From Cycloclasticus sp. (GTDB lineage: Bacteria > Pseudomonadota > Gammaproteobacteria > Methylococcales > Cycloclasticaceae), in contig JAESRY010000016.1 of assembly GCA_016764415.1 (NCBI GenBank), positions 1 through 9,990 on the forward strand: a DNA stretch of 9,990 nucleotides, written 5' to 3'. The translations under genes and the position numbers were made by a program. Each line of letters starts with the position of its first letter. Within the stretch, counting starts at the first letter, position 1. The notes under the pieces are model-generated. The model was not told the DNA's origin and did no database searches. It saw only the letters and a list, made by a program, of their open reading frames with translations. Shown one piece after another: positions 1 through 5,959 of this stretch.

Positions 1-1
1 A

Positions 2-316
2 TGGTTCCAGCTTAGCTCCACTTTCACGGGTCGTGGGGGTATCCCAACTCATCGTTTTTGATGTTGTGGATTGAGTCCAGCTAATTGTGATATTTGGCCT
101 ATTAATCGTCACCTTGCATTCACATTCCTCTGATAGCTTTATGCCTGCAACGATCACATTTTGAAGCTTGCTATACTTCTGCTCGACTTGTACATCGCCC
201 ATTGACAGCCTGAAATATCCGCTAGAGACGGAGGTTTCAGCGAAGGATGCACCGCACATAAATAAGCCTATTACTAATATAATGATTGCTATCAAATCCC
301 CCCTCTTGTCGTCTTC
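2..316 (-). CDS. Secreted FnIII-like protein fragment, fused in frame to the ABC-F start; runs off the left edge
   Basis: This is the continuation of the open frame that begins at 892. After the truncated Walker B come basic residues (DDKRGD), a hydrophobic stretch IAIIILVIGLFMCGASFA and then ETSVSS, which has the form of a signal peptide with an Ala-x-Ala-like cleavage site (SFA|E). The chain then runs about 65 residues to SWDTPTTRESGAKLEP, which matches the first strand of fibronectin type III domains (W-x-x-P, then an acidic residue and Gly) before the window ends. A protein of this type would be exported, quite unlike the cytoplasmic ABC-F sequence it is joined to. No convincing start of its own is visible: a TTG at 295-293 follows a G-rich run but would leave no positive charge before the hydrophobic core. 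The true gene start was probably replaced at the junction. The FnIII call rests on a short stretch. Confidence 0.55.
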
Positions 317-892
317 CGGCTCATCTAGCAATAAAATATCATTATTCTGCAATAATAGTTTCGCCAATTCAATTCGCATTCTCCACCCACCAGAAAAAGT
401 ATCTGTAAGTTTGTCGAAATCTTCGCGCTTGAATCCAAGTCCTTGGAGAATTTTTTCTGTATTTCCTTTGTAATTATATCCGCCTAAAACCTCATATAAA
501 TGTTGACTATCTGTTAAATCATGAATTAATTCTGTGTAAGAATCACTCTCATAATCGGTGCGTTCATTCAACTCAATATTGATTTTATCGAGCTTACGTT
601 CGATATCTTTAATTTCGTTAAAGGCTTCATAGGCTTCTTCTAAAATAGTTCTACCCGCAACAAATTCTATATCTTGTCTTAAAAAACCAATGCGTACATC
701 TTTCTCAAATGCCATGGTTCCACCATCATATTCGAGATCGCCAGAAATCACTTTTAATAAGGTTGATTTTCCTTCGCCATTTCGGCCAATTAAACCTACC
801 CGTTCTTGTTCATCTATTTGTAAATTTGCTTTATCTAGCACGGGCTTTAAGCCGAATGCTACGCTGACGTTATCTAGTTTAAGTAATGGCAT
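317..892 (-). pseudogene. Uup-like ABC-F ATPase, 5' portion only, cut at Walker B
   Basis: ABC-F proteins are soluble twin-ATPase proteins that act on ribosomes or nucleic acids, normally about 530-640 residues with two ATPase domains. Here only about 192 residues of the first domain remain. ATG is at 892-890, three bases after the stop of the cinA-like gene, so it is the last gene of that operon. Visible: Walker A GRNGEGKST at residues 36-44, an FSGGWRMR signature at about 166-173, and Walker B ILLLDEP at 186-192. Every ABC-F should then read TNHLD; instead the frame changes to EDDKRG and enters unrelated sequence (see 2-316). The reading frame itself is not broken. Residues 1-50 resemble gammaproteobacterial Uup, while residues from about 60 (LEEAYEAF, ERTDYES, GLGFKREDF) resemble Bacteroidetes ABC-F proteins as I remember them. 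The gene is non-functional as an ATPase in this form. ABC-F identity is sure; the subfamily is not. Confidence 0.8.
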
Positions 893-895
893 TAT

Positions 896-2101
896 TTAGT
901 GTTCTAAAAGGTATTTTCTTAATAAATTTAACGCGGTCGCTGAGGCGACAATTTGCTGCCGATGAAGCCGACCCATTAATGTTTTTGATATTGATTTGCA
1001 AAGCTGATTTCCTACTACCGCAATGTAAACCACTTTATCGTCACCAATTTGGTCATAAAGTTGCACTAACGTGAGGCTAGAGTCATTGTTTGTATGCTGT
1101 TTTTTAGCAAGCTGACACGCTACATCTTCATTTATTGATGTCTCGGTTAGATCAGATGGCGGCATTATGTCAGACACGCGAGGAAACACGAGCGATTTTT
1201 TCAACCAATGTGCATTACATTGACGTGAAACATCGCCTTGGGACAAGGTTTCAACAACACTCAGTGTCTCGTTTTTCTGCTGCATTAATTGATGCACGCA
1301 GTCAGCAAGGTTCTCAATAGAATCACCCAAACCATCAACCGCAAACACGCTGCCCTTAAGTACGTTTTGCACTTGATCAACGCAAGCCTGCATTGTTTTC
1401 TTTGCATACGTACTGGGGAAAACAAGTTTTAATTCATTTTCTGGCAAACCGGCTCTAAAGCTAATACGCACATCCTTAGGAATTGATAGTAGATCTATCT
1501 CTTGCTGAATCGCAGATTCGCCCATTCCCATTGTGCGCAACGTGACGAGCTGAGTTTTATCCACGTTAAACTTCAACCGTAAATCGTCCAATACGACAGC
1601 CCGCATCATGTTTTTCATTTCATACGGTACGCCCGGCATAAAATAAAACCGACACTGTTTACCCTTACTAATAAAACCCGCTGCTGTGCCCCAGTGATTA
1701 TCAATACGTGTTGCACCGTTCGGCAAAAACGCTTGTTTTCTATTAACGGCGGGCATATCGACTGCCAATTTTCCGAAGTAGTCTTGCATCATTATTAACG
1801 CTTTATTGTCTAATTCAAGCGGCACATTAAACGCTTTAGAAAAAGCCTCTGTGGTTAAGTCGTCCTGCGTTGGGCCAAGTCCGCCTGTGCAAAGACAAAT
1901 GTCAGCCAACGCATCAATTTCTTGCATAACACTGACCATATCAACCAGCTCATCGGCTACCGTGATATGGCGAACAATATCAAAACCTAACGTGCGGCAA
2001 TGATCCGCTAAAAACGCGGCATTCGTGTCCACCGTTGCGCCGGTGATAACTTCATCACCTTGCGAAAATATAACAACAGTTGGGCGTGATGAATTAGGCA
2101 T
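896..2101 (-). CDS. CinA-like protein: MoCF domain with degenerate C-terminal deamidase-like domain
   Basis: The 401-residue protein has the order and length of CinA (about 400-430). Residues 1-170 form a molybdopterin-binding-like (MoCF) domain: GDEVITGATVDTNAAFLA at 15-32, CTGGLGPTQDDLT at 71-83 and MPGVPYEMKNMM at 155-166. Residues 180-255 fit the central linker domain. CinA proteins combine an ADP-ribose pyrophosphatase-like N-terminal activity with a C-terminal NMN deamidase. In the C-terminal part (about 278-401) the family motif AESCTGG is replaced by VETLSQGD, and the TGIAGP motif is absent, yet the terminal helix (ATALNLLRKYLLEH) aligns. I infer loss of NMN deamidase activity with the fold perhaps kept. 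ATG at 2101 was chosen over TTG at 2104. It overlaps the DUF2797 stop by 8 nt (ATGCCTAA), which suggests translational coupling. The stop lies 3 nt before the ABC-F start. Confidence 0.85.
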   Translation of the reverse strand: MPNSSRPTVVIFSQGDEVITGATVDTNAAFLADHCRTLGFDIVRHITVADELVDMVSVMQEIDALADICLCTGGLGPTQDDLTTEAFSKAFNVPLELDNKALIMMQDYFGKLAVDMPAVNRKQAFLPNGATRIDNHWGTAAGFISKGKQCRFYFMPGVPYEMKNMMRAVVLDDLRLKFNVDKTQLVTLRTMGMGESAIQQEIDLLSIPKDVRISFRAGLPENELKLVFPSTYAKKTMQACVDQVQNVLKGSVFAVDGLGDSIENLADCVHQLMQQKNETLSVVETLSQGDVSRQCNAHWLKKSLVFPRVSDIMPPSDLTETSINEDVACQLAKKQHTNNDSSLTLVQLYDQIGDDKVVYIAVVGNQLCKSISKTLMGRLHRQQIVASATALNLLRKYLLEH

Positions 2102-2912
2102 CAAATTGAAGGTTATAACTGGTGAATTTTCGAATGTTTAACACGCCATTATCTAAAATAAGGTACTGCCCTTTTATGCCCATTAGCACGCCTTCTATGT
2201 CGGGTGTTTTATCAAAGTTAAACGATTTGACCTTCTCGGGGTATTCTAAGACGGGGTATTGAATAGTCACTGGTTCGGCATCTGTTAGCAGTTCAATATC
2301 GCCTTCTTTATTGGCTTTTTGTACTTCACTTAACGCATCTTTTGCAGCGAGGAGTAATTGATCGCGTTCGGCTTGCATATCTTTAACCTCGGCCTGCCCT
2401 TTTAGCATTTTTCGCCAATCTGTTTTATCCGACACGTATTGCTTTAAGGCCATTTCAACTTGCCCTGATTGCAAACGCGTTTTAACTTTAAAAATGGGTA
2501 ATGCTTGCGTAGCGCCTTGGTCAACCCAACGCGTGGGCACTTGCGTATGCCGTGTAATGCCAACTTTCAAGCCTGAAGAGTTAGCCAAGTAAACATAGTG
2601 ATCTTGAAAACAAAATTGTTCGCCCCACTGCGGTTCACGGCATGTGCCTAAATGATAGTGACAGGTTTCAGGCTTCATAATGCATAAGTCACATTGCGCC
2701 AATTTGCGCATACAAACGAAACAATGCCCTTGGCTATAACTCTTCTTTGTACGTTTTCCGCAGTTTGAACAATGGATTTCACCCAGATGAGTAAACTTTA
2801 TTTTTTTACCCAAGTAAGGATTCATCGGCACTAATTCATCACCTATTGGCAATGAATATTCAACTGGATCTACCAGTACAGCCTGCATTTTTTTAACGTG
2901 CCCTTCAAACAT
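2094..2912 (-). CDS. DUF2797 family protein with cysteine-rich N-terminal region
   Basis: A 272-residue protein recognised as DUF2797 by its conserved run: LGEIHCSNCGKRTKKS, then LAQCDLCIMKPETCHYHLGTC, then WGEQFC, then VYLANSSGLKVGITR and VPTRWVDQGA. The family has no established function that I know of. Cysteines at 48, 51, 64, 67, 74, 77, 84, 91 and 101, with His85 and His87, are arranged in CxxC pairs like zinc ribbons, so one or two structural metals are likely (inference). The stretch around 107-130, with VYLANSS...KVGITR...TRWVDQG, recalls GIY-YIG-type folds, but I cannot show catalysis. Residues 170-205 are charged and probably helical. The ATG at 2912-2910 gives the usual family N-terminus (EGHVKKM), with a weak purine-rich ATAGGG upstream. 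The gene follows yqiA after 33 nt and overlaps the cinA-like gene, so they form one transcription unit. Confidence 0.85.
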   Translation of the reverse strand: MFEGHVKKMQAVLVDPVEYSLPIGDELVPMNPYLGKKIKFTHLGEIHCSNCGKRTKKSYSQGHCFVCMRKLAQCDLCIMKPETCHYHLGTCREPQWGEQFCFQDHYVYLANSSGLKVGITRHTQVPTRWVDQGATQALPIFKVKTRLQSGQVEMALKQYVSDKTDWRKMLKGQAEVKDMQAERDQLLLAAKDALSEVQKANKEGDIELLTDAEPVTIQYPVLEYPEKVKSFNFDKTPDIEGVLMGIKGQYLILDNGVLNIRKFTSYNLQFDA

Positions 2913-2945
2913 ATGTATACCCTATCTGTTAGTTCGACTTGTCTT

Positions 2946-3512
2946 TTACGAAGACAAGAAATCGAACGTTTTATCTAAATAATTTTCGTAATCAGCAAAG
3001 CCGTGGTCTCCGCCTTCTAGAACAATTTGTTCACTGCCACGGTAGTAATCAACGCCTTTTTGGAAGTCCAGAACTTCATCACCTGTTTGAGTTAATAATA
3101 GCAAATTCTCGGGGTTTTTAAGGTTTTGAACATGCATCGTTTCAAGTTCATTTAGGTGCTCTTCGGTAAATTCAAACACCTCTCCAGAGTTAAAATTCTC
3201 ATTTTTACCTAGCGCTTTTTCCAACAAAATATGCGCATCAACTGCGGGGTTTATCAATACCCCTTTTTTGCCATATTTATCACTTAAATATGTTGTATAG
3301 AACCCACCCAATGAGCTTCCAATAAGTCCCCATTTTTGCTCACCTAATGTGGTGATATGCGCTTCAATTAAAGACATTGCTTTGGCAGGTGAATGCGGCA
3401 AGTCTACTAAAAAAAGGCTATAAGCATTATTCTTTTCAATATAGTTTTTAACTAACTGCGCTTTAAAAGAGGCCGCCGAACTGCAAAAGCCGTGTAGATA
3501 AATGATGTGCAT
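2946..3512 (-). CDS. yqiA: YqiA-family alpha/beta-hydrolase (esterase)
   Basis: A 188-residue alpha/beta-hydrolase of the UPF0227/YqiA family, a group of small cytoplasmic esterases of unknown natural substrate. Features: N-terminal strand and oxyanion region IIYLHGFCSSAASFKA (residues 3-18), nucleophile elbow GSSLGG at 65-70 with Ser67 as nucleophile, a core strand GVLINPAVDAH, the acid-loop sequence TQTGDEVLDF at 141-150 (Asp145 or Asp149), and the catalytic His170 in GGDHGF. Length and motif spacing match the E. coli protein (about 193 residues). There is no signal peptide. It is the first gene of the leftward operon, starting at ATG 3512-3510 and divergent from pyrF. A sequence TATATAA about 15-20 nt upstream could be a -10 box, but no good -35 or Shine-Dalgarno sequence is seen. 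In enterics yqiA lies next to parE; here its neighbour is the DUF2797 gene. Confidence 0.88.
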   Translation of the reverse strand: MHIIYLHGFCSSAASFKAQLVKNYIEKNNAYSLFLVDLPHSPAKAMSLIEAHITTLGEQKWGLIGSSLGGFYTTYLSDKYGKKGVLINPAVDAHILLEKALGKNENFNSGEVFEFTEEHLNELETMHVQNLKNPENLLLLTQTGDEVLDFQKGVDYYRGSEQIVLEGGDHGFADYENYLDKTFDFLSS

Positions 3513-3664
3513 AATAATTAAGGGTTATATAAAAAGACAGGATAACCGACTCACCGAATGCCTTCCATCATTTACAGTCAGTTACCGTTATTAATGTAAA
3601 GCGTACCTACTAACCTACTATATAGAGCAATTTAAATTTCCATCGGTAAGGGCTTAACACTCGT

Positions 3665-3670
3665 TATAAT
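3665..3670 (+). promoter_or_regulatory. Candidate -10 box upstream of pyrF
   Basis: A perfect TATAAT ends 37 nt before the pyrF ATG, in the 195-bp divergent region between yqiA and pyrF. It would give a leader of about 30 nt. No recognisable TTGACA-like -35 lies 16-19 nt upstream, so either an activator is needed or the match is by chance in AT-rich DNA. Nothing else clear, such as an operator palindrome or attenuator, is seen between 3513 and 3707. Confidence 0.45.
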
Positions 3671-3707
3671 ACGCATTATTCAATCATATATAATGGAGTG
3701 ACCTAAC

Positions 3708-4430
3708 ATGTCATGGATTTCCGACAAGCCTATTCCCGTTAACGAACGACTTATTGTTGCTTTAGACGTACCCAACATCGCTAGCGCGAAAGCACTAGTA
3801 ACAACACTTGGCGATAGCGTGGTGTTTTACAAAATTGGCCTTGAGTTATTCATGTCCGGCAATTATTTTGAATTAATTGATTGGCTTAACGAACAGAATA
3901 AACGCATCTTCGTTGACCTTAAGTTTTTTGATGTGCCCGCTACCGTTGGACGCGCCGTTAAACAACTGAGCGATAAAAAGGTAGATTTCGTTACCATTCA
4001 TGGCAACAACGCTATTATGCAAGCTGCCGCTGAACAAAAAGGTTCGTTAAAAGTTCTGGCTGTTACCGTATTAACCAGTCTTGATCGTGGTGACTTGGAT
4101 GACCTAGGATTTGACTGCGACGTTGAGAAACTTGTTACCTCACGCGCAAAACGTGCCATTGAGTTAGGTTGTGACGGTGTTATTTCTTCAGGTTTAGAAG
4201 CACCGGGGCTTCGTGATTCATTAGGGCAGAATTTTTTGGTTGTATCGCCCGGTATTCGTCCTGTGGATAACCGTCCAGAAGACGATCAGAAACGAGTAGT
4301 CAGCGTGGAACAAGCGTTCTACAATGGAGCTGACCATATTGTAGTAGGCCGCCCAATTCGTGACGCTAAAGACCCTCGACAAGCGGCTATAGATATACAA
4401 AAAAGCATTAGCAGTGTGTTTGAAAATTAA
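3708..4430 (+). CDS. pyrF: Orotidine 5'-phosphate decarboxylase
   Basis: Catalyses the last step of de novo pyrimidine synthesis, OMP to UMP plus CO2, as a cytoplasmic dimer. The 240-residue length is normal for bacterial PyrF of this type. All core residues are visible: Asp20 in VALDVP, Lys42 in FYKIGLELF, the catalytic DxKxxD motif as Asp70-Lys72-Asp75 in FVDLKFFDVP, TIHG at about 96-99, VLTSLD, the phosphate-binding region VVSPGIRP (Arg184) and VVGRPI (Arg215). The motif reads DLKFFDVPATV rather than the enteric DLKFHDIPNTV, which is a normal variation. Start: ATG at 3708, with GGAG at 3695-3698 nine bases before it. The phasin gene follows after 24 nt and may be co-transcribed. This is one of the surest calls in the window. 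Confidence 0.97.
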   Translation: MSWISDKPIPVNERLIVALDVPNIASAKALVTTLGDSVVFYKIGLELFMSGNYFELIDWLNEQNKRIFVDLKFFDVPATVGRAVKQLSDKKVDFVTIHGNNAIMQAAAEQKGSLKVLAVTVLTSLDRGDLDDLGFDCDVEKLVTSRAKRAIELGCDGVISSGLEAPGLRDSLGQNFLVVSPGIRPVDNRPEDDQKRVVSVEQAFYNGADHIVVGRPIRDAKDPRQAAIDIQKSISSVFEN

Positions 4431-4441
4431 TACCCACCCTT

Positions 4442-4448
4442 AAGGGAG
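4442..4448 (+). promoter_or_regulatory. Strong ribosome binding site of the phasin gene
   Basis: AAGGGAG six bases before the ATG at 4455 is a strong Shine-Dalgarno sequence, the best in the window. It sits in the 24-nt gap after pyrF, inside a short palindrome CCCTTAAGGG (4437-4446). The palindrome has no room for a stable RNA loop, so I do not call it a regulator. Strong initiation fits phasins, which are usually abundant. Confidence 0.6.
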
Positions 4449-4454
4449 ATCATC

Positions 4455-4811
4455 ATGGTTAAAAATATTAATGGCTTTACCCAACCTATTTCTAAACTCG
4501 TTAAGTTGAATACTCAGCACTTTGATACCTTAATGGAAGCTCAAAAAAAAGCAGCAGACGATTACCGAACCTTGGTCAATCAACGTATGCAAACCGCTTC
4601 CGACATTAAAGATCCCGTTGCATTAGCCAGTTTTGTAACCGATCAAATGGCTTTGGCTCAAAGTAGCTACGAGAAAATGGTAAGTAACAGTCGTTCAATG
4701 TTTGAATCAATGACAGGGTATAACGCTGAAGTGATTCAGTTATTCCAAGAAAGTACCGTTCAGCTTAAAAAAGAGATTGAAAAGGAAACGATTAAAGAGA
4801 GTAAAAAGTAG
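4455..4811 (+). CDS. Phasin family protein (PHA granule-associated)
   Basis: A 118-residue, almost wholly helical and amphipathic protein with no cysteine, no signal peptide and no membrane segment. It fits the short phasin family that coats polyhydroxyalkanoate granules. Typical features are the N-terminal FTQPISKLVKLNTQHFDTLM, the central helix rich in Ala, Gln and Ser with DPVALASFVTDQMALAQ, the SSYEKMVSNSRSMFESMTGYNAEV repeat-like helix, and a charged Lys/Glu tail (LKKEIEKETIKESKK). If real, the cell probably makes PHA, but no PHA synthase or depolymerase gene is in the window, so this is inference. Some short phasin-like proteins have other roles, for example in regulation or as chaperones. 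The start at ATG 4455 is fixed by a strong ribosome binding site. It lies 24 nt after pyrF on the same strand and is followed by a small AT-rich hairpin that covers its stop codon. Confidence 0.75.
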   Translation: MVKNINGFTQPISKLVKLNTQHFDTLMEAQKKAADDYRTLVNQRMQTASDIKDPVALASFVTDQMALAQSSYEKMVSNSRSMFESMTGYNAEVIQLFQESTVQLKKEIEKETIKESKK

Positions 4812-4824
4812 GTTTTTTTACTCT
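4798..4824 (+). terminator. AT-rich hairpin over the phasin stop codon, possible weak terminator
   Basis: A perfect 10-bp stem, AGAGTAAAAA (4798-4807) with TTTTTACTCT (4815-4824), and a 7-nt loop that contains most of the TAG stop. Only three pairs are G-C and no U-run follows the stem (TGAATTTG), so it is not a classical intrinsic terminator. It might slow polymerase or protect the 3' end. Confidence 0.3.
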
Positions 4825-4918
4825 TGAATTTGATTTACGGGCACCTCTATTAACTAGTCGCCCCTGAAGAACCCCTAACTCATTAATAATAAAGAAGAAA
4901 AAAGATATTAATGGTAAA

Positions 4919-4966
4919 ATAGTTTGCAAGATAACACACGTTTACGCTAAAAACCTTGCAAACTAT
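4919..4966. repeat. 12-bp inverted repeat enclosing the transposase start codon
   Basis: ATAGTTTGCAAG (4919-4930) and its exact reverse complement CTTGCAAACTAT (4955-4966) flank a 24-nt spacer. The right arm contains the first two bases of the transposase ATG (4965-4967). In mRNA made from upstream read-through, the arms would pair and hide the start codon, a known way for insertion sequences to avoid expression from outside promoters. The left arm probably lies at or near the left end of the element. Confidence 0.6.
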
Positions 4967-5237
4967 GAAGCCAAAAACACCCAATAATCACCCAGATTTA
5001 TTTCGCTCCCAACTGTCTCAAATCATTAACTTGTCACACCCATTGTGTCGTCTTGCCGACACAATAAATTGGCAGCGCCTTGAGGCGAACATTGAGGAGA
5101 TTTACGGTCAAGGTTGTGGGCAACCCCCGTTACCAACTCGTTTATTGGCGGGGCTTCATTATCTGAAGTACACCTTTAACGAGAGTGATGAAAGCGTTGT
5201 TGACCGTTGGATTGAGAACCCTTACTGGCAATACTTC

Positions 5238-5264
5238 CACCCCTCAAGGGGGTACTAAAAAGAG
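5238..5264. repeat. Palindromic micro-insertion, copy 1 (in transposase)
   Basis: A 27-bp insertion relative to the family pattern YWQYF-CGFE. Its core is ACCCC-TCAA-GGGGGTACTA (5239-5257), which can form a hairpin with CCCC/GGGG arms. It keeps the frame but brings the stop TAA at 5256. The core matches copy 2 when that copy is read on the opposite strand. Confidence 0.55.
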
Positions 5265-5445
5265 TGCGGTTTTGAACAAATGCAACATCAGTGCCCATTA
5301 CACCCCACATCACTCACCAAATGGCGCAACCGTGTAGGGGATAAACTTGAGGTGTTACTTGAAGAGATACTGACGGTTGCGATTGAAACGAAGGCCTTAA
5401 AACCTCATGCGTTTAAACACGTCAATGTTGATACCACCGTGCATG

Positions 5446-5465
5446 ACTAGGTACCCCTTGAGGGT
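5446..5465. repeat. Palindromic micro-insertion, copy 2 (in transposase)
   Basis: A 20-bp insertion that splits what should read GTG CAT GAA AAA GCC (VHEKA). It contains CTAG-GTACCCC-TTGA-GGGT, with hairpin arms TACCC (5452-5456) and GGGTA (5462-5466). It causes an immediate TAG and a frameshift. Its reverse complement, ACCC-TCAAGGGG-TACCTA, is nearly the core of copy 1. Confidence 0.55.
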
Positions 5466-5959
5466 AAAAAGCCATTGCCTTTCCAACTGATGCCAGGCTT
5501 TATCATAAGATGCGAGTCACGTTAGTGCGCGAAGCGCACAAACGAGATATTCCCTTACGTCAAAGCTTCAAGAAGGTAGGTAAAAAAGCCTTCATTATGT
5601 AAGGGCGCTATGCCAGTGCTAAACAAATGAAACGTGCCGCCAGACAAACAAGAAAACTGAAGACTTATCTGGGGCGGTTAACCCGCGATATTCAGCGTAA
5701 AGCAACCTCAATAGACGAGCCCCTTGCAATACTGCTTGAACGCTCACAACGACGTCTAAAGCAACAACGCAACGACAAGAACAAACTCTATAGCATCCAT
5801 GAGCCGGGTGTCCGTTGTATTGCCAAAGGCAAAATACACAAACGCTATGAATTTGGTTCAAACTATTCTATTTCGAGCTTCTAGCGGGATCTCCCCTTCA
5901 TATTAATTTGATCGACATTTAGCATGAAAGCCAAAGCATCTCCTCTCGCAAACGCTCTA

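Larger units (their letters stand above)
4919..5860 (+). mobile_element. IS5-family insertion sequence remnant, right end lost
   Basis: The remnant has a likely left end (inverted repeat region at 4919) and about 70 percent of a transposase gene. The right terminal repeat is absent: recognisable transposase sequence ends at about 5860 and none of the left-end sequence recurs convincingly before the RND gene. It lies between the convergent 3' ends of the phasin and RND genes, where insertion would do no harm. The exact left border and any target duplication cannot be set without an intact copy for comparison. Confidence 0.7.
4965..5884 (+). pseudogene. IS5-family transposase, broken and truncated
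   Basis: The start MKPKTPNNHPDLFRSQ, then ESDESVVDRWIENPYWQYF, CPLHPTSLTKWRNRVG, HVNVDTT, KAIAFPTDARLYHKMR, GRYASAKQMKRAARQTRK and NDKNKLYSIHEPGVRCIAKG are typical of IS5-family transposases. Damage in order: a 27-bp in-frame insertion at 5238-5264 after YWQYF with a TAA at 5256-5258; a 20-bp insertion at about 5446-5465 after TTVH with a TAG at 5448-5450 and a shift to another frame; a TAA at 5600-5602 in FIM*GRYA, where relatives have Gln; and loss of everything after KRYEFGS at about 5860, followed by a few unrelated residues to a stop at 5882-5884. Only the first catalytic Asp (in VNVDTT) is present; the later Asp and Glu of the DDE triad are in the missing part. The gene cannot make an active transposase. 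A TTG at 4956 is in frame, but the ATG at 4965 fits the family. Confidence 0.85.

Noticed and set aside
168..899. Plus-strand open frames across 168-473 and 690-899
   Set aside because: They lie antisense to the clear ABC-F reading frame on the minus strand and have no family features or ribosome binding sites.
4436..4448. CCCTTAAGGG palindrome before the phasin gene as an operator or riboregulator
   Set aside because: It is too short and leaves no loop; it is explained by the strong ribosome binding site it contains.
5074..5090. GCGCCTTGAGGCG as a third copy of the micro-palindrome
   Set aside because: It encodes normal family residues (RLEAN) with no extra bases, and the flanks differ from the two insertions.
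5238..5466. Programmed frameshift or recoding in the transposase
   Set aside because: The stops lie inside inserted palindromic sequence, a third stop follows, and the catalytic C-terminal part is missing, so decay explains it better than recoding.
5619..5861. Minus-strand 80-codon frame rich in Cys and Val
   Set aside because: It is the complement of the IS5 transposase remnant, whose plus-strand sequence is recognisable.
5943..5957. CTCGCAAACGCT as a right terminal repeat of the IS (resembles CTTGCAAACTAT)
   Set aside because: Only 9 of 12 bases match and it lies right at the end of the RND gene, so chance is likely.
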